Positions 49,301 to 59,564 of a stretch of DNA of 64,000 nt are shown here, piece after piece. A program made the translations under genes and the position numbers. This DNA comes from Nomia melanderi. Lineage: Eukaryota > Arthropoda > Insecta > Hymenoptera > Halictidae. The notes beneath the pieces are model-generated. The model worked only from the letters and a program-made list of their open reading frames with translations, had not been told where the DNA came from and did not search any database. Numbering within the stretch: the stretch's first letter is position 1; each line of letters opens with the position of its first letter. The DNA lies in contig NC_135010.1 in assembly GCF_051020985.1 (NCBI RefSeq), positions 13,452,001-13,516,000 on the forward strand, written 5' to 3'.

Positions 49301-52300
49301 TCCGTAACCAACAGAATTCATTCACGCACCGGTGAATTACTCACCCTTAACACGCTCTGCGTGCTTCAAATCAATTTTACTCTCCGTGGAAAGAAAGTCC
49401 GTCTCGAGTTTGAAAGATTAAGGAGCCGAGAGGAATCGGTCGGTCGCGTCTGTTAATTTTCCGACCGATTCCCCGAAGAAAAGGAACGAGTTCCGAAGAC
49501 ATTTGTCTGGACGCGGACCTGTCAGTCCGCGCTCAAAGTGAATTCCTTTAAGAAAAGAAAGCGCGCGAGGGGAAGGAACCATCGGGGCCTTTTCCGGTAG
49601 GGTGTGTATACGCGTGAAAGGTGCAGGGAGCCGCTGCATCGGCCAAGGCAGTAATGAATTCGGAGATAAATGGCCGGAGATACCAATATATGGAACGGTC
49701 GTTCCTCGGATCGGTTCCCTCCACGGATCGCCGTCGAGAGAGGAAACAGTTAGGACGAAAGAATCTACTCATCTTCAAACTTGCATCGAAAGCGAAGCTC
49801 GAACTCCACGCGATCCTCCACTTCGCAGGTGAATAGAATTACCTAGCATAGGAACTTACCGATCGAATCGCACGGATCGTTCGTACGTTGCAACCGCAAC
49901 GAGTCTCTTATCTTCCCCTGCGTCTCGCGGCGCGACGACGTCGCGTCAGCTCGCACAATGCGCGAGGTGCGTAATAACGGTTAAAAGAAAGGAGCGTATT
50001 GTCGACGAAAAGGGCAAGCGCGAGGAGAGCGGGGGAAACGTCGGGTTTCGCCAGGCCGCGGTTCGTTTCCGGGGTCGCGACTCGAAATAGAAGTTGCAAG
50101 CCACGGCGCATCATTCTCGTTTTAGCGCGGTTTTATAGCCTGCCTACGAGCTATCGGTTCGTTTGACGGCTATGAATCTCCGGCGTCGCCATCGGTGTGG
50201 GTTTTTGACCGCGAGCTGTCAGGAACTCGCCTGGCGATTCGCCGGCGCGGCCGCGCGCGAAACCAGGAAACGCGGCACCGAGCTTTCCCGTCGTCGGCGG
50301 AGATCTCTCCGGCGAGAGAGAGCGATGGGTACGAAGCGTGCCAAACAAGTCGGGCCGCTCGTAAAACCGTAATCCGCGGCGGCCGGGCCCAGTGATAAAC
50401 GTCCGCCGATGGTTCCTTGTCGCGCGATAAAACGGAAGCGCGCTCTCGCCAGTACGTGCGCGGCCAAGGAAATTCGTCCGGGTGGCCGTTTCGACGTCAG
50501 CTCTTAGGGGAAAATTAGATCGCGCGACGGCCGAAGGGAATGTGGAACGGAGTAACGAGTTCCGGAAGTTACGGCGGCGAAGGCGGCGGCGGCTTCGACT
50601 CGCCCTGGCTCGCGTCGACCCAACTCCGCGTTCCGCGCTTATTCTTATCAGGGCTCGGGAGACAGTGGCACGGTCGAGCGGAGCAAACCAGCTCGTGACA
50701 AATCTCAGCCGGGCTGCTTAAGCGCATAAAACTCTCCCTTATCCCGAAAGGCAGTGTAGTTGTTCGTCGGGGATAAGAGGTTAGGGAGCTATATTTTCCA
50801 TTTCGTTCCGGCGACCCTGTCCCTTCTGCCCTCGCGAGTCTCCTCGTGACCCCGACTTTAGAGTCATAATACCGGGACAAGGGATCCCGTGGAAAGAAAG
50901 ACGGCCGAAGAACGGGAGGGCTGGCAGGAACGGAGAACTCGGAGGAGAACGGAACGAAACGGAACGGACGAGCAGTTCGGTAAAATGATTCTATTAATTT
51001 TTCCATCGGGAGCGGCACTCGTGCATGCCGCCCTATTTCCCCGGGCTTCGACTTACAGCGTCCCCCTTCCACGTTTCCAACCCCCGCGCCCTACCGTCAC
51101 GCTGAGACGTCGCTACGGGGTATTATAAAGACGTCGCGGAATTTCGGTGGAGGCGCTTCTCCTACGACGAATTAGTTTGATTAAGTTCAACGAGCCGAAA
51201 CGATCGCGGAATGCAGACGCGATGCTTCCCGGTTGAACAACTGCCGATTAAAATAATAGATAGCGGACCGAGGCGATCGTTTACACGATATTACGCGGCC
51301 GCGCGCTGAGATAGCACTCGAGGAGCCGGACGCTTCGCCTCGGGATCTCGAGATTATTTGCGTTTCCCTTGGAAAGGTGGCGCGAAGCAAAGGCTGGCCT
51401 TCGGTCACTCCAGAAGGGAAAAAAGAGCAGAGCGTAGGAGAGATGGGCTGGACGCAAACTAAACAGCCGAAGAGTCACGGGGTAAAGCACGAGGCGCCAC
51501 CGCGACCTCCTACGACCCCGGACCATCCGTCACTCCACGGAATCAATGTGCCAGGAACGAAAAGGGTCGGGTCACGAGTCCGATCTCGAGTCGGCCGAAC
51601 GACTCTCGCCCCTCCCCCGATCTCGCCGTCCTTTTGTTCGAACCGGGATATTCCCGGCCGTCTTCCTCCGACACCATTAGGCTCGTCGAATCCTCGCCTA
51701 CGATGACCCCGCGTTTTCATTCAAATCGCTCGGCTACCGCCTTCCCTCGAACACGCCTCGAGCAGCCGCTGCTCGAAACACGGCTCGCGACCCCCGGAGA
51801 TCGATTCTAAACGTTGTTGATTTTTCCGGCACTCCACTTCTTTCCGTGTTCTCGAGCTAACGCGATTCCGAGGCTAACGCGTTGGCGATGGACCCGTCGA
51901 TCACAAAGGAACTCGGCTCGCCGCGGACGCCGGGCTCTCTCCGGCGATGCCGCGACTCGCGTGCTCCATCTGTAAGCTCGTACCGCGTTATTAGAGCCAC
52001 GCCGTCGGTCGCCCGTTGCATTGTCTAACCACAAAGAGGGCCCGTAGCTTCTTCCGCGCGTGGGCGCGAGAAGAGTCGACGCGCGGAGGTCGGGCACCCC
52101 TCGCGTTACCGCCTTACGCGAGCCGACTCTTCGTCCTTCGGATACGTCGAAATCATCCTTAGCCACCTGCCCGACGAACGGTTCTTCGAAAATCGCTGGA
52201 TTCGAGGGAAGATTTCGTTAAACTCGAAACGAATGGAAGCTTCTCCGAGGAGGTCGCGAGAAAGTTTCGCCGTCTCGCCGCGACCGAGAAGACTTTCCGT

Positions 52301-52483
52301 GGCAAGAAACTCGTCCGACCGAGGGTCCGTGTTCCCTGCGCGTTGCTCGCCGCGAAGAGGCTTGTCGCTCGTCAGAATCGATAGGGACAAAGCGAACTGA
52401 CGCGTCCTACGCGTCGTCGTCCTCTCGGTGTTGCTCGGGTCCGCCGCAACCTGACCCGCGCACGGCCCCACAGTCATCGTAGT

Positions 52484-52548
52484 CATCCTCCTCCTCCTCC
52501 ACCTCTCGCCCCTCCCTTTCATCCTCCTTCTTTTCTTCCTCTTCTTGT
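52484..52548 (+). repeat. TCC-rich pyrimidine tract
   Basis: TCCTCCTCC-rich tract, complementary in composition to the GGA tract 180 bp downstream. Confidence 0.88.
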
Positions 52549-52724
52549 TCGGCTGGCCGCAATCACAAGCTCGATTCCACGGCGTCATCGTGTCGCGGCC
52601 GATGCGTACGAGGGAAAGGCCAACATGAATGGAAAGAGTGAATGGATGGGCTCGGGGTGAATGCATTCGAATTACCAGGCGAGGAGAGTTCCTCCGTGGC
52701 CGACACGGCCTGCCAGAGCCGCGG

Positions 52725-52776
52725 CAGGAGGAGGAGGAGGAGGAGGAGGAGGAGCAGAGAGAGGAGGGGGAGGGGG
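52725..52776 (+). repeat. (GGA)n purine tract
   Basis: About nine GGA units passing into GAGAGGAGGGGGAGGGGG. Able to pair with the upstream TCC tract or to form a quadruplex. Confidence 0.92.
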
Positions 52777-55121
52777 CAGGCAGTTCACAGTCGGGTCAAC
52801 GATGGTATTGTACCGGTACACCCACGATTGCATGTTTACAAATTGTCTAATCTTGTCGACGAATCGGTACCGGGCCCACTTTTCGTGCCCTCGAGGCAGC
52901 CTCGTGCCGGTTTCCGGCGCGTCAGCTGACTGGCAAAGCAGCGATCGACACCCACTTTCGTCGATCCGCGTCGCCCAGACGTCGGGGCGCGCACGGTTGA
53001 CGGCCGCGGTCCGCGTCGACGCGGCTCTCTCCGCCGGTTCGGCCGGTGCAAAAAGAAGCCTCGCAATTATCGGCCGCGCGAGCCGCCATTAAACCGCGCG
53101 GGGTTGATAGGCCAAGCGCCCGGCAAAAATGCTCGAGAGGGGGATCGCGACGCGAGCTAGAGCCACCCCTCCCCGCGGAGGAGGCTCGTAGACACCGGAG
53201 GAACGAACGCGACGAAACCGCAAATTAAATTAGCGAGTCGCCGAACGACTCGAGGCGGGCAAGAAAGCGTTGGCTGGCCGCTGTTTAACCCGACTTAATT
53301 ACCAATTAGCCAATAAAAAGCCACTGTACCCGGTCGCGCGTTATGGCCGTCCTTTAAAAGAACCGAAGTCCCGGCTCGGCGTACACCGAACGCCGAGTGT
53401 GTGCCCACACGATCGTCCCACGAAAAACGAGCCTGTATAATTATAACTGGCAAAACAGCAGACACGCCGTTAGGACTGCCTCTCCTCCTGCCCAACCGAT
53501 CTCTTCTTGCGCGGGTTCCGATACCGGAGGAGAGAGATCCAGGCGAGCTGCTTCGTTGCTTGCAAAACGATTAACGACTCGGTACCGTCGCCGCCGTCGT
53601 CGTTCGGCTTTCTATCGCCTATCGCCGAGCCCTCGGGGCAAGCCGCGCGTAAGACGATGGAAACGTCCCGTCGACGTCGCGGAACGTCGTTCCCGTCGAT
53701 CATCCCCCTCGCAGTCTTGTCTTTCCAGTTTTACTCCAATGTATTTGATCGCACGGTTTATTAGTTTCGCTTCTCCTAAAGTGGAACGCTCGTAAATCTA
53801 ATAGCTATTCTCTCTGTCTCGTGCATAGTCCCGGCAGCCAGCGGCGCGCAATTATTCGCTATGTTTAAACATTAACTCGCCGCGCGGATGCAACTATGTA
53901 AGCGAGAGAGACGGCCAAGGGCTCCGAGTGTCCGTAAGTAGATCCAATCCTCGCGTCCCTCGAGGTGACCGCGGAATTCGTCTGCGATTCCGGCCGGGAG
54001 GACACCGAAAGACACCCACGGCACGGTGATCCGCTCGGGCCGCATCCGGCGCGAGATATAAAAAAGAATTCCACGCGGAGGAGGAAGAGGTGGAGACAAA
54101 AGGACGCCGGTGAGGCAGGGGGCGCGCGGTCTCTTCTCGCTCCTCGGGGGTCCTGATAATTGCCGTGCTCTCCAACTGTTATTATTAAGCCGATATTTTA
54201 ACCGAGGGGACACATGTTCGCGCATATAATTTGCGAAAGCCTCTAATTATGGGTTAGTGGGTACGCGCGCGCGGCCAGACGACCACGGAGGGAAGTTCCC
54301 CGGTTGGAAGAATGGCGTTAGAAGACGGCGACGGGGACGGAGATGACTGGGCCGCCGTGGAAAGGAAGGGCGAGGCTCTCGCGGCCCTCCACTCTCGATT
54401 CTAGTGCGCCTACGCGTCGCACCAGGCCGCGCTTTCTTTTTGCACCTTATTATTGTTATTAGGATTGCGCGCGACCTGTCGGCCCGTCCACTTTCGTCGA
54501 CGAATTCGTCGGTGGACGCGCGATCCGAGAGGACTCGCGTCGGATAACCGTTCCGATTGATTCGCTGACGACGGGAATTCCTACGGAAGAACTTTCGCTT
54601 ACTCGGGCCTTATCCGCCGAGTCGTCTGGGCTCCAGTTAAACAGAATTCGATTATTCGCCCGTCTCAACCCTTGTCTAAAGTTCGAACTGCGATCGTCGG
54701 TAGTTCGGCCGAAGTTCGAAAGCAATCCCGACACGTCGCACCTTCTTCCTCGAGAGCTGGTCGACGGAAAATCCCCGCGAGTTCCTGGTAGCAGCGTTCA
54801 TTCGTTAAGGCCGATAATCGGATCGGTCTCGGGCGTCGCCTCGAACCAGAAATCGAGATCGGCCCCGAAAAGAAGCGGAGATAAGGCCCGGTCATTGGGA
54901 AGAGCGACAGTGTCGATCGTCCCGCGCGATTCGACCGTGCGGGACGCGTTCCGTGGGCTCATTGTGCGCCGCGTCGGAACGTCGCGGGACATCGGTAGCG
55001 TCGCCGAGCTATCTGGCACCTCTATCGATCGCGGTTTTTGTCGTCGGGGGACCGACGCTGCACGAATTATCCGTGGCCGGTTATAAATGATTGTTCGAAC
55101 CCAGCTGACGACCCGACCGTG

Positions 55122-55126
55122 GAGGA
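55122..55126. repeat. Target-site duplication, left copy (GAGGA)
   Basis: GAGGA abuts the TG of the left LTR and recurs right after the CA of the right LTR. Five bases is the usual target duplication for BEL/Pao elements. A perfect match shows that this copy integrated as a unit and was not rearranged by LTR-LTR recombination. Confidence 0.92.
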
Positions 55127-55871
55127 TGTTAAGGCCACTTACAGCCTTAACGTTTCCTCCGACCCCTTAGAACCATCGTACTTTTTAGTTTGTATACACC
55201 TTTTATGTTTGCTACGGCTTATTGTACATTTGGTAGTTTTTTCGAAATAATAGGAGCCTTCGTCCCGTTCACAACTTGCAATCGTCTTTACGGTATTACG
55301 AGAAGGGACCGTGGCAGCCATAAATCCCTGAACCCATAAGGCCCGCGATTATTGCTGTAGATTTTCTTTGCCTATTGTTTACATCTGGTGTCCAGTCACC
55401 AGTATTTTTAACTCTCTTGCCCGTCCGTTAGCATGTGTTTCTAAGGCCAAGCGTTTCTTGCTTTTTACCTGCCACGGTCGGCGATTGCAAACGGGACGAA
55501 TTAGTTATTAACTTTAGCAACTAGGAAGACTAGAAGGGAAGGGATTGTGTCTCCCTTCCACAACCATTTTCAGATCGAAAAGGGCCAACCAGAACGTCTT
55601 CACCCCCGTGAAGACGACATTGCGGAGGTGTCGTCGAAGACGATTCTGGGAGGCCCAGGGAGTGGAGAATAGCGAGTCGAGAATCATAGTTGGAAACAAA
55701 TAGTCAACCAAGCAAATAGAGAACATCGAACATATTTCGAGTCACTACACTGATTTTCACAAGTAAATACAGTCCACTTCACAAACCTAAAAATTCGCAC
55801 AAAGTTAATTCGGCGTGCGAAGTACTAGTTTAACTACCGAACATAGTCGGTGGAAAACAAGGTACACGACA
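55127..55871 (+). repeat. 5' LTR of the BEL/Pao element
   Basis: 745-bp repeat starting TGTTAAGG and ending ACGACA, so it has the canonical TG...CA ends. It is identical to 59567-60311. In LTR elements this copy supplies the promoter and transcription start. I see no canonical TATA box and no AATAAA inside it, so core signals cannot be placed. A perfect 9-bp stem hairpin sits at 55595-55616. Confidence 0.97.
55595..55616 (+). other. Perfect hairpin in the LTR (second copy at 60035-60056)
   Basis: CGTCTTCAC, four C bases, then GTGAAGACG: a 9-bp stem with no mismatch and a 4-base loop. As RNA it would be a stable stem-loop in the LTR transcript. Its role (terminator-like, polyadenylation presentation, or none) is not shown by the sequence. 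Confidence 0.75.
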
Positions 55872-55873
55872 TT

Positions 55874-55890
55874 TGGTCCTTCGAGCCGGA
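55874..55890 (+). other. Primer-binding site for tRNA-Tyr
   Basis: The 17 bases TGGTCCTTCGAGCCGGA begin two bases after the 5' LTR. Their complement ends in CTCGAAGGA-CCA, which fits the 3' end of eukaryotic tRNA-Tyr, whose acceptor stem begins CCTTCGA (recalled knowledge of the family). TGG at the left edge pairs with the tRNA CCA tail. This is where minus-strand DNA synthesis would start. Confidence 0.88.
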
Positions 55891-56626
55891 GCTTTCGGCA
55901 AATATAGAAACATAGAGCAGTGTAGTGACTACCGAGGAGTGACTCAATTGTAATTAGTACATCCTCCTTGGACATCATTGACAATTGTTAGCAAGTATAG
56001 AGCTTGTAGTGCAGCAGAAAAGCAGTTCATATATTGGGATCTTAGCCTCACTTTGGAGAGGGCAGATCAACAGCATCACCGTAGGATAATACGTCGCCGG
56101 TGAAGCTGAGTTATTCGTAAGCAGCCGTATCGGACACCTCAACTGAGGAAGCAGCCAGATTTGGACGCCTCAACCGGGGAAGCAGCCGTCGGACAGCGGA
56201 TACATCAAGGCATCGCAGCAGCATCAAGGCATCGCAGCAGCATCAAGGCATAGCAGCAGCATCAAGGCATAGCAGCAGCATCAAGGCATAGCAGCAGCAT
56301 CAAGGCATAGCAGCAGCATCAAGGCATAGCAGCAGCATCAAGGCATAGCAGCAGCATCAAGGCATAGCAGCAGCATCAAGGCATAGCAGCAGCATCAAGG
56401 CATAGCAGCAGCATCAAGGCATCGCAGCAGCATCAAGGCATCGCAGCAGCATCAAGGCATCGCAGCAGCATCAAGGCATTGCAGCAGTCTCAAGGATTCG
56501 CAGCCGTAGCATTATTTAGAAGCTCAGACGCCTGTAGGGTGAGTCTAGAAATCACCACTCCTTCACACATTGTTCCTTATTGACCAGTCGCGATCTCGAT
56601 TCCATTAGTTGTTCAATTATCGCAAT
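55891..56626 (+). other. Untranslated leader of the retroelement
   Basis: About 740 bases separate the primer-binding site from the first in-frame ATG. The middle holds a 19-bp tandem array (56202-56505), preceded at about 56110-56200 by two looser copies of a CGGACACCTCAAC / TTGGACGCCTCAAC-type segment, each followed by GAAGCAGCC. A donor-like GTAGG/GTGAGT occurs at 56538/56539. The leader would normally carry packaging and dimerisation signals; none can be identified by sequence alone. Confidence 0.8.
56202..56505 (+). repeat. 19-bp tandem array, 15 copies plus a degenerate 16th
   Basis: Unit GCATCAAGGCATCGCAGCA repeats head to tail from 56202 to 56486, exactly 15 units of 19 bp; a diverged unit follows at 56487-56505. 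Copies differ almost only at one base: copies 1-2 and 12-14 read ATCG, copies 3-11 read ATAG and copy 15 reads ATTG (copy 1 also begins A instead of G). The blockwise variants show expansion by local duplication or template slippage. The array lies upstream of the ATG and the unit is not a multiple of three, so it is not coding. Confidence 0.97.
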
Positions 56627-59455
56627 ATGACGAACGTACCTGAGACAGCTCAATTAAAGGGTCTTAAGAGACAACGAGCCACAATTAAAGGGCAACTTAC
56701 GCGGATAGAAACATATCTGGGTGAGGACGATCAGTTTGACATTCATGAATTACAAATTCGCAAGGAAAAGGTGATAGAGTTAAATACAAGCTTTGAAAAC
56801 GTTCAGTCAAGCATAGAGTTAGAGGACGAGGTTTCCGATCACGATTCGGAAAGAGAACAGTTCGAACGAAACTATTTTAAGATAAGTAGCCTCCTAAACC
56901 GCCGAATTGAGAGATTACAAACCCCTAGTAATTTAGCAAGCACAGGTAGATTCACAGACTCGCCAAATACCGTAACGGTAAGGCAAGAAAGTACCCTTCT
57001 ACCAAAAATAGAGATAAAACCATACGACGGTAATCCCATTGAATGGCACAGTTTCCATGATACCTTTAAAACATTGGTCCACGACAATTTAGACTTACCT
57101 GCGGTACAAAAATTCCATCTATTGAAAAATGCACTTCGCGGAGAAATTGCGTCGGTAATTACCTCGTTAAACGCGTCAGAACCGAACTACCGGGTCGCTT
57201 GGGACTTGTTACAAAGGCGATGCAACAGACCGCGACAAATCGTACAGTCGCATTTGAAAACGTTATTTGAATTACCAGAAGTAACTCGCGATGCACCCTT
57301 GAGCCTCAGATCATTGGCGGAACAGGCTCAAATGCATGTAAATGCACTCGCCACTCTAGGTCAGCCCGTAGAACAATGGGACGCGATATTAGTTTATTTG
57401 ATAGGAAAAAGGCTAGACATAAATACTCGACGCGGATGGGAACGCACTTTAGAAAATGATGAGATGCCGACATTCGAACAATTAGTTAGTTTTGTAAACA
57501 AACAAGCGCGTGGCGAGGAGATTGAAGCGGAATTTTCTAACACAATGAAACGGGTTCCGTATCAAGATCGTCCGCTACGAAACAAAGTTAATGCAAGGGG
57601 GTACATTCACGTAGCGACGACAAATACTAAGTGCGTCATGTGTAACGAGAACCACGAAATTTACTATTGTAAACATTTTTTGCAAGCTTCAATTCGGGAT
57701 AGATTAGAGGTGATAAAACAGAATAAGTTATGTCTTAATTGCTTCCGAACTGGACATTTAGTCGCCACGTGTCAAGCAAACGGGTGCAGGAAATGCAATC
57801 AAAGGCACAATACATTATTACATTTTAATAACGAACACCGGGTCAATATGAACACTAGTAACACCCAAGTAGAAGCTCAAATAACAAACGCGGGAGCCAA
57901 TGCAACTGCGTTAACGGTCACATGCGATTCAGAAATATTGCTTGGTACAGCGCGGATAAAAATATTAGACCAATTCAACAAGGAACACGAGTGCCGCGTT
58001 TTATTAGACGGGGGATCTCAGACGCATTTTATAACCAGTGAATTAGCAGAAAATTTGCAATTATGTAAGCATAACGTAAATTTAACGCTATCAGGTTTAG
58101 GTCAGCAGGCGACCAGGGCACAATATAGTGTAAAAACAATAGTCAAGGCGCGGAATAGTAATTTTTCCACTCCGATATCGATGATTGCTGTACCCTCGAT
58201 TACCGGATTACTACCATCCCGACAAGTAAACAGAACCGCGATTCAAGTACCGCAAAACATCGCGTTAGCAGATCCGGAATTCCATAAGCCAGGGAAGATA
58301 GACGCGTTATTAGGCAATACATTGTTCTTCAGCCTATTAAGCATTGGACAAATTAAATTAAATAACAACAGTATCATATTGCAGAAAACTAGGTTAGGAT
58401 GGATAGTTACCGGCAAAACAGATTTGCAACCCGCATATAAGAACCCATCAGTAAAATCGTTCCTTGTTACGTCGAGTTTAGATAAAACGTTAAACAAATT
58501 CCGGGAGATAGAAGAAGTCGCGGAGAAATCGTATTTATCAGAAGAAGAAAGGGCCGCGGAAATTTCATTTAAACAGGGTACAATACGAGATGCAGACGGA
58601 CGATATTGCGTAAGATTACCGTTCAACATAAAAAATAAACAACGGTTAGGGAGTTCGCGAGAGATAGCGCTAAAGGGATTTTATGCTTTAGAACAGAAAC
58701 TACATTCCAATCAGGAACTCTTAACAGGACATCGGGAATTTTTAAAGGACTACGAACAGTTAGGGCATATGACACCGGTCAGCGGAGACGAGCTCACCGA
58801 GGGTTTCTACCTGCCGCACCACGCGGTAATAAAGGGAGTCGATTATTGCGGACCATTCTTTTTAAGGGAACGGAAACACAGAAGTGAAAATAGAATCAAG
58901 GGATACGTTGTAGTGTTTGTATGCTTTGCCACAAAGGCAACTCATTTAGAATTAGTCACAAACCTTACCACGGTGAAGGTTTTTAAAAACCACTTAAAAG
59001 CTACGATCGGAGACGCACTGGTCACGTACGAACAATTGAACAGCATAGTAATCGAGATCGAGGCTATCTTAAAATCCCGACCACTAACACCCCTATCCTC
59101 TAATCCTAAAGACTATATCGCACTAACACCTGCACACTTCCTAATTGGTGATTCGTTACGAACCCTACCGGAATATGAGTGGACAGATGTGCATATCAAA
59201 AGGCTGTCATTGTGGCAACATACTCAAAGGTGCAGGTATTCAGGAAGGGACACTGGTACTCATACGAGAGGACAACCTTCCACCGTTGCAGTGAGAATTG
59301 GGCCGAATCTTGGAGGTACATCCAGGGGACGACAAGATTATCCGTGTGGTGACTGTGAAGACACCGCTAGGAGGGTACAAACGGAGTGTGAAAGGACTTG
59401 CGCCACTACCGATAGACTGAGCGTAGCATCTATAGTTCATTGTATATACGTATAG
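56627..59455 (+). CDS. Gag-protease polyprotein with truncated RT and integrase, BEL/Pao
   Basis: A 942-codon frame. I chose the ATG at 56627 (A at -3); the frame is open a little further upstream but without an ATG. Residues 1-100 are charged and coiled-coil-like. About 126-285 match the DUF1759 Gag region (PYDGNPIEWHSF). Three zinc knuckles follow: C336/C339/H343/C348, C369/C372/H377/C382 and C387/C390/H394/H399. About 425-600 form a DUF1758 aspartic-protease-like domain with D461 in LLDGGSQ. About 630-736 are the N-terminal edge of the Pao reverse transcriptase, which stops after LPHHAV. Residue 737 onward is the start of the integrase core (GVDYCGPFF, D739), broken again at 782/783, then a late integrase segment (TYEQL, SRPLTPLSS). 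The last ~70 residues are out of frame. RT YxDD, RNase H, the integrase zinc domain and two of the three integrase catalytic acids are missing. It can plausibly make Gag particles but no replication enzymes. Confidence 0.85.
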   Translation: MTNVPETAQLKGLKRQRATIKGQLTRIETYLGEDDQFDIHELQIRKEKVIELNTSFENVQSSIELEDEVSDHDSEREQFERNYFKISSLLNRRIERLQTPSNLASTGRFTDSPNTVTVRQESTLLPKIEIKPYDGNPIEWHSFHDTFKTLVHDNLDLPAVQKFHLLKNALRGEIASVITSLNASEPNYRVAWDLLQRRCNRPRQIVQSHLKTLFELPEVTRDAPLSLRSLAEQAQMHVNALATLGQPVEQWDAILVYLIGKRLDINTRRGWERTLENDEMPTFEQLVSFVNKQARGEEIEAEFSNTMKRVPYQDRPLRNKVNARGYIHVATTNTKCVMCNENHEIYYCKHFLQASIRDRLEVIKQNKLCLNCFRTGHLVATCQANGCRKCNQRHNTLLHFNNEHRVNMNTSNTQVEAQITNAGANATALTVTCDSEILLGTARIKILDQFNKEHECRVLLDGGSQTHFITSELAENLQLCKHNVNLTLSGLGQQATRAQYSVKTIVKARNSNFSTPISMIAVPSITGLLPSRQVNRTAIQVPQNIALADPEFHKPGKIDALLGNTLFFSLLSIGQIKLNNNSIILQKTRLGWIVTGKTDLQPAYKNPSVKSFLVTSSLDKTLNKFREIEEVAEKSYLSEEERAAEISFKQGTIRDADGRYCVRLPFNIKNKQRLGSSREIALKGFYALEQKLHSNQELLTGHREFLKDYEQLGHMTPVSGDELTEGFYLPHHAVIKGVDYCGPFFLRERKHRSENRIKGYVVVFVCFATKATHLELVTNLTTVKVFKNHLKATIGDALVTYEQLNSIVIEIEAILKSRPLTPLSSNPKDYIALTPAHFLIGDSLRTLPEYEWTDVHIKRLSLWQHTQRCRYSGRDTGTHTRGQPSTVAVRIGPNLGGTSRGRQDYPCGDCEDTARRVQTECERTCATTDRLSVASIVHCIYV
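58826..58838 (+). other. Internal deletion junction 1: RT start joined to integrase core
   Basis: Around residues 735-737 the sequence passes directly from the N-terminal reverse-transcriptase segment (ending LPHHAV) to the integrase core (starting GVDYCG). In BEL/Pao elements the RT catalytic part, RNase H and integrase zinc-binding domain lie between them, so well over a kilobase of coding sequence is missing. The reading frame is kept across the junction. Exact breakpoints need an intact relative for comparison. Confidence 0.88.
58967..58978 (+). other. Internal deletion junction 2: within the integrase core
   Basis: At about residues 782/783 the early integrase stretch (ATKATHLELVTNLTT) is followed at once by a late stretch (HLKATIGDALVTYEQL). 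The intervening part of the family carries the second catalytic Asp and the catalytic Glu. Both are therefore lost, and the frame is again preserved. The integrase cannot be active. Confidence 0.82.
59232..59420 (+). pseudogene. Out-of-frame C-terminal integrase (DUF5641-like) remnant
   Basis: After RLSLWQH the main frame becomes nonsense, while the +1 frame at 59232-59420 reads as a typical BEL/Pao C-terminal tail and ends with its own TGA at 59418-59420. The switch lies near 59226-59232 and looks like a deletion whose length is not a multiple of three. The displaced frame also has a TGA at 59292-59294 where the family normally has Trp. The main frame runs on to a TAG at 59453-59455 with no family similarity after about residue 868. 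Confidence 0.8.
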
Positions 59456-59537
59456 GCCTTTGTGTATAGATATAAGTTAGTTTTTTATGATTATGCACTC
59501 TCCAGACTTCACAGTTTAATGTAATAGTTTAGACATG

Positions 59538-59555
59538 TTGAACGGAACCGTTCAA
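59538..59555 (+). other. Inverted repeat next to the polypurine tract
   Basis: TTGAACGG-AA-CCGTTCAA is an 8-bp inverted repeat with a 2-base centre, ending where the purine run begins. It could mark or protect the site of plus-strand priming; that role is inferred from position only. Confidence 0.6.
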
Positions 59556-59564
59556 GGGGGGCGG
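59554..59564 (+). other. Polypurine tract
   Basis: AAGGGGGGCGG, two bases before the TG of the 3' LTR. It is the expected RNase H-resistant primer for plus-strand DNA synthesis, interrupted by one C. Confidence 0.85.

Larger units (their letters stand above)
36861..55121. other. Mostly GC-rich DNA, no convincing gene
   Basis: Holds pyrimidine and purine tracts and no recognised coding domain. The more AT-rich patch at 47.1-47.5 kb was read in all frames and matched nothing I know. Confidence 0.6.
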
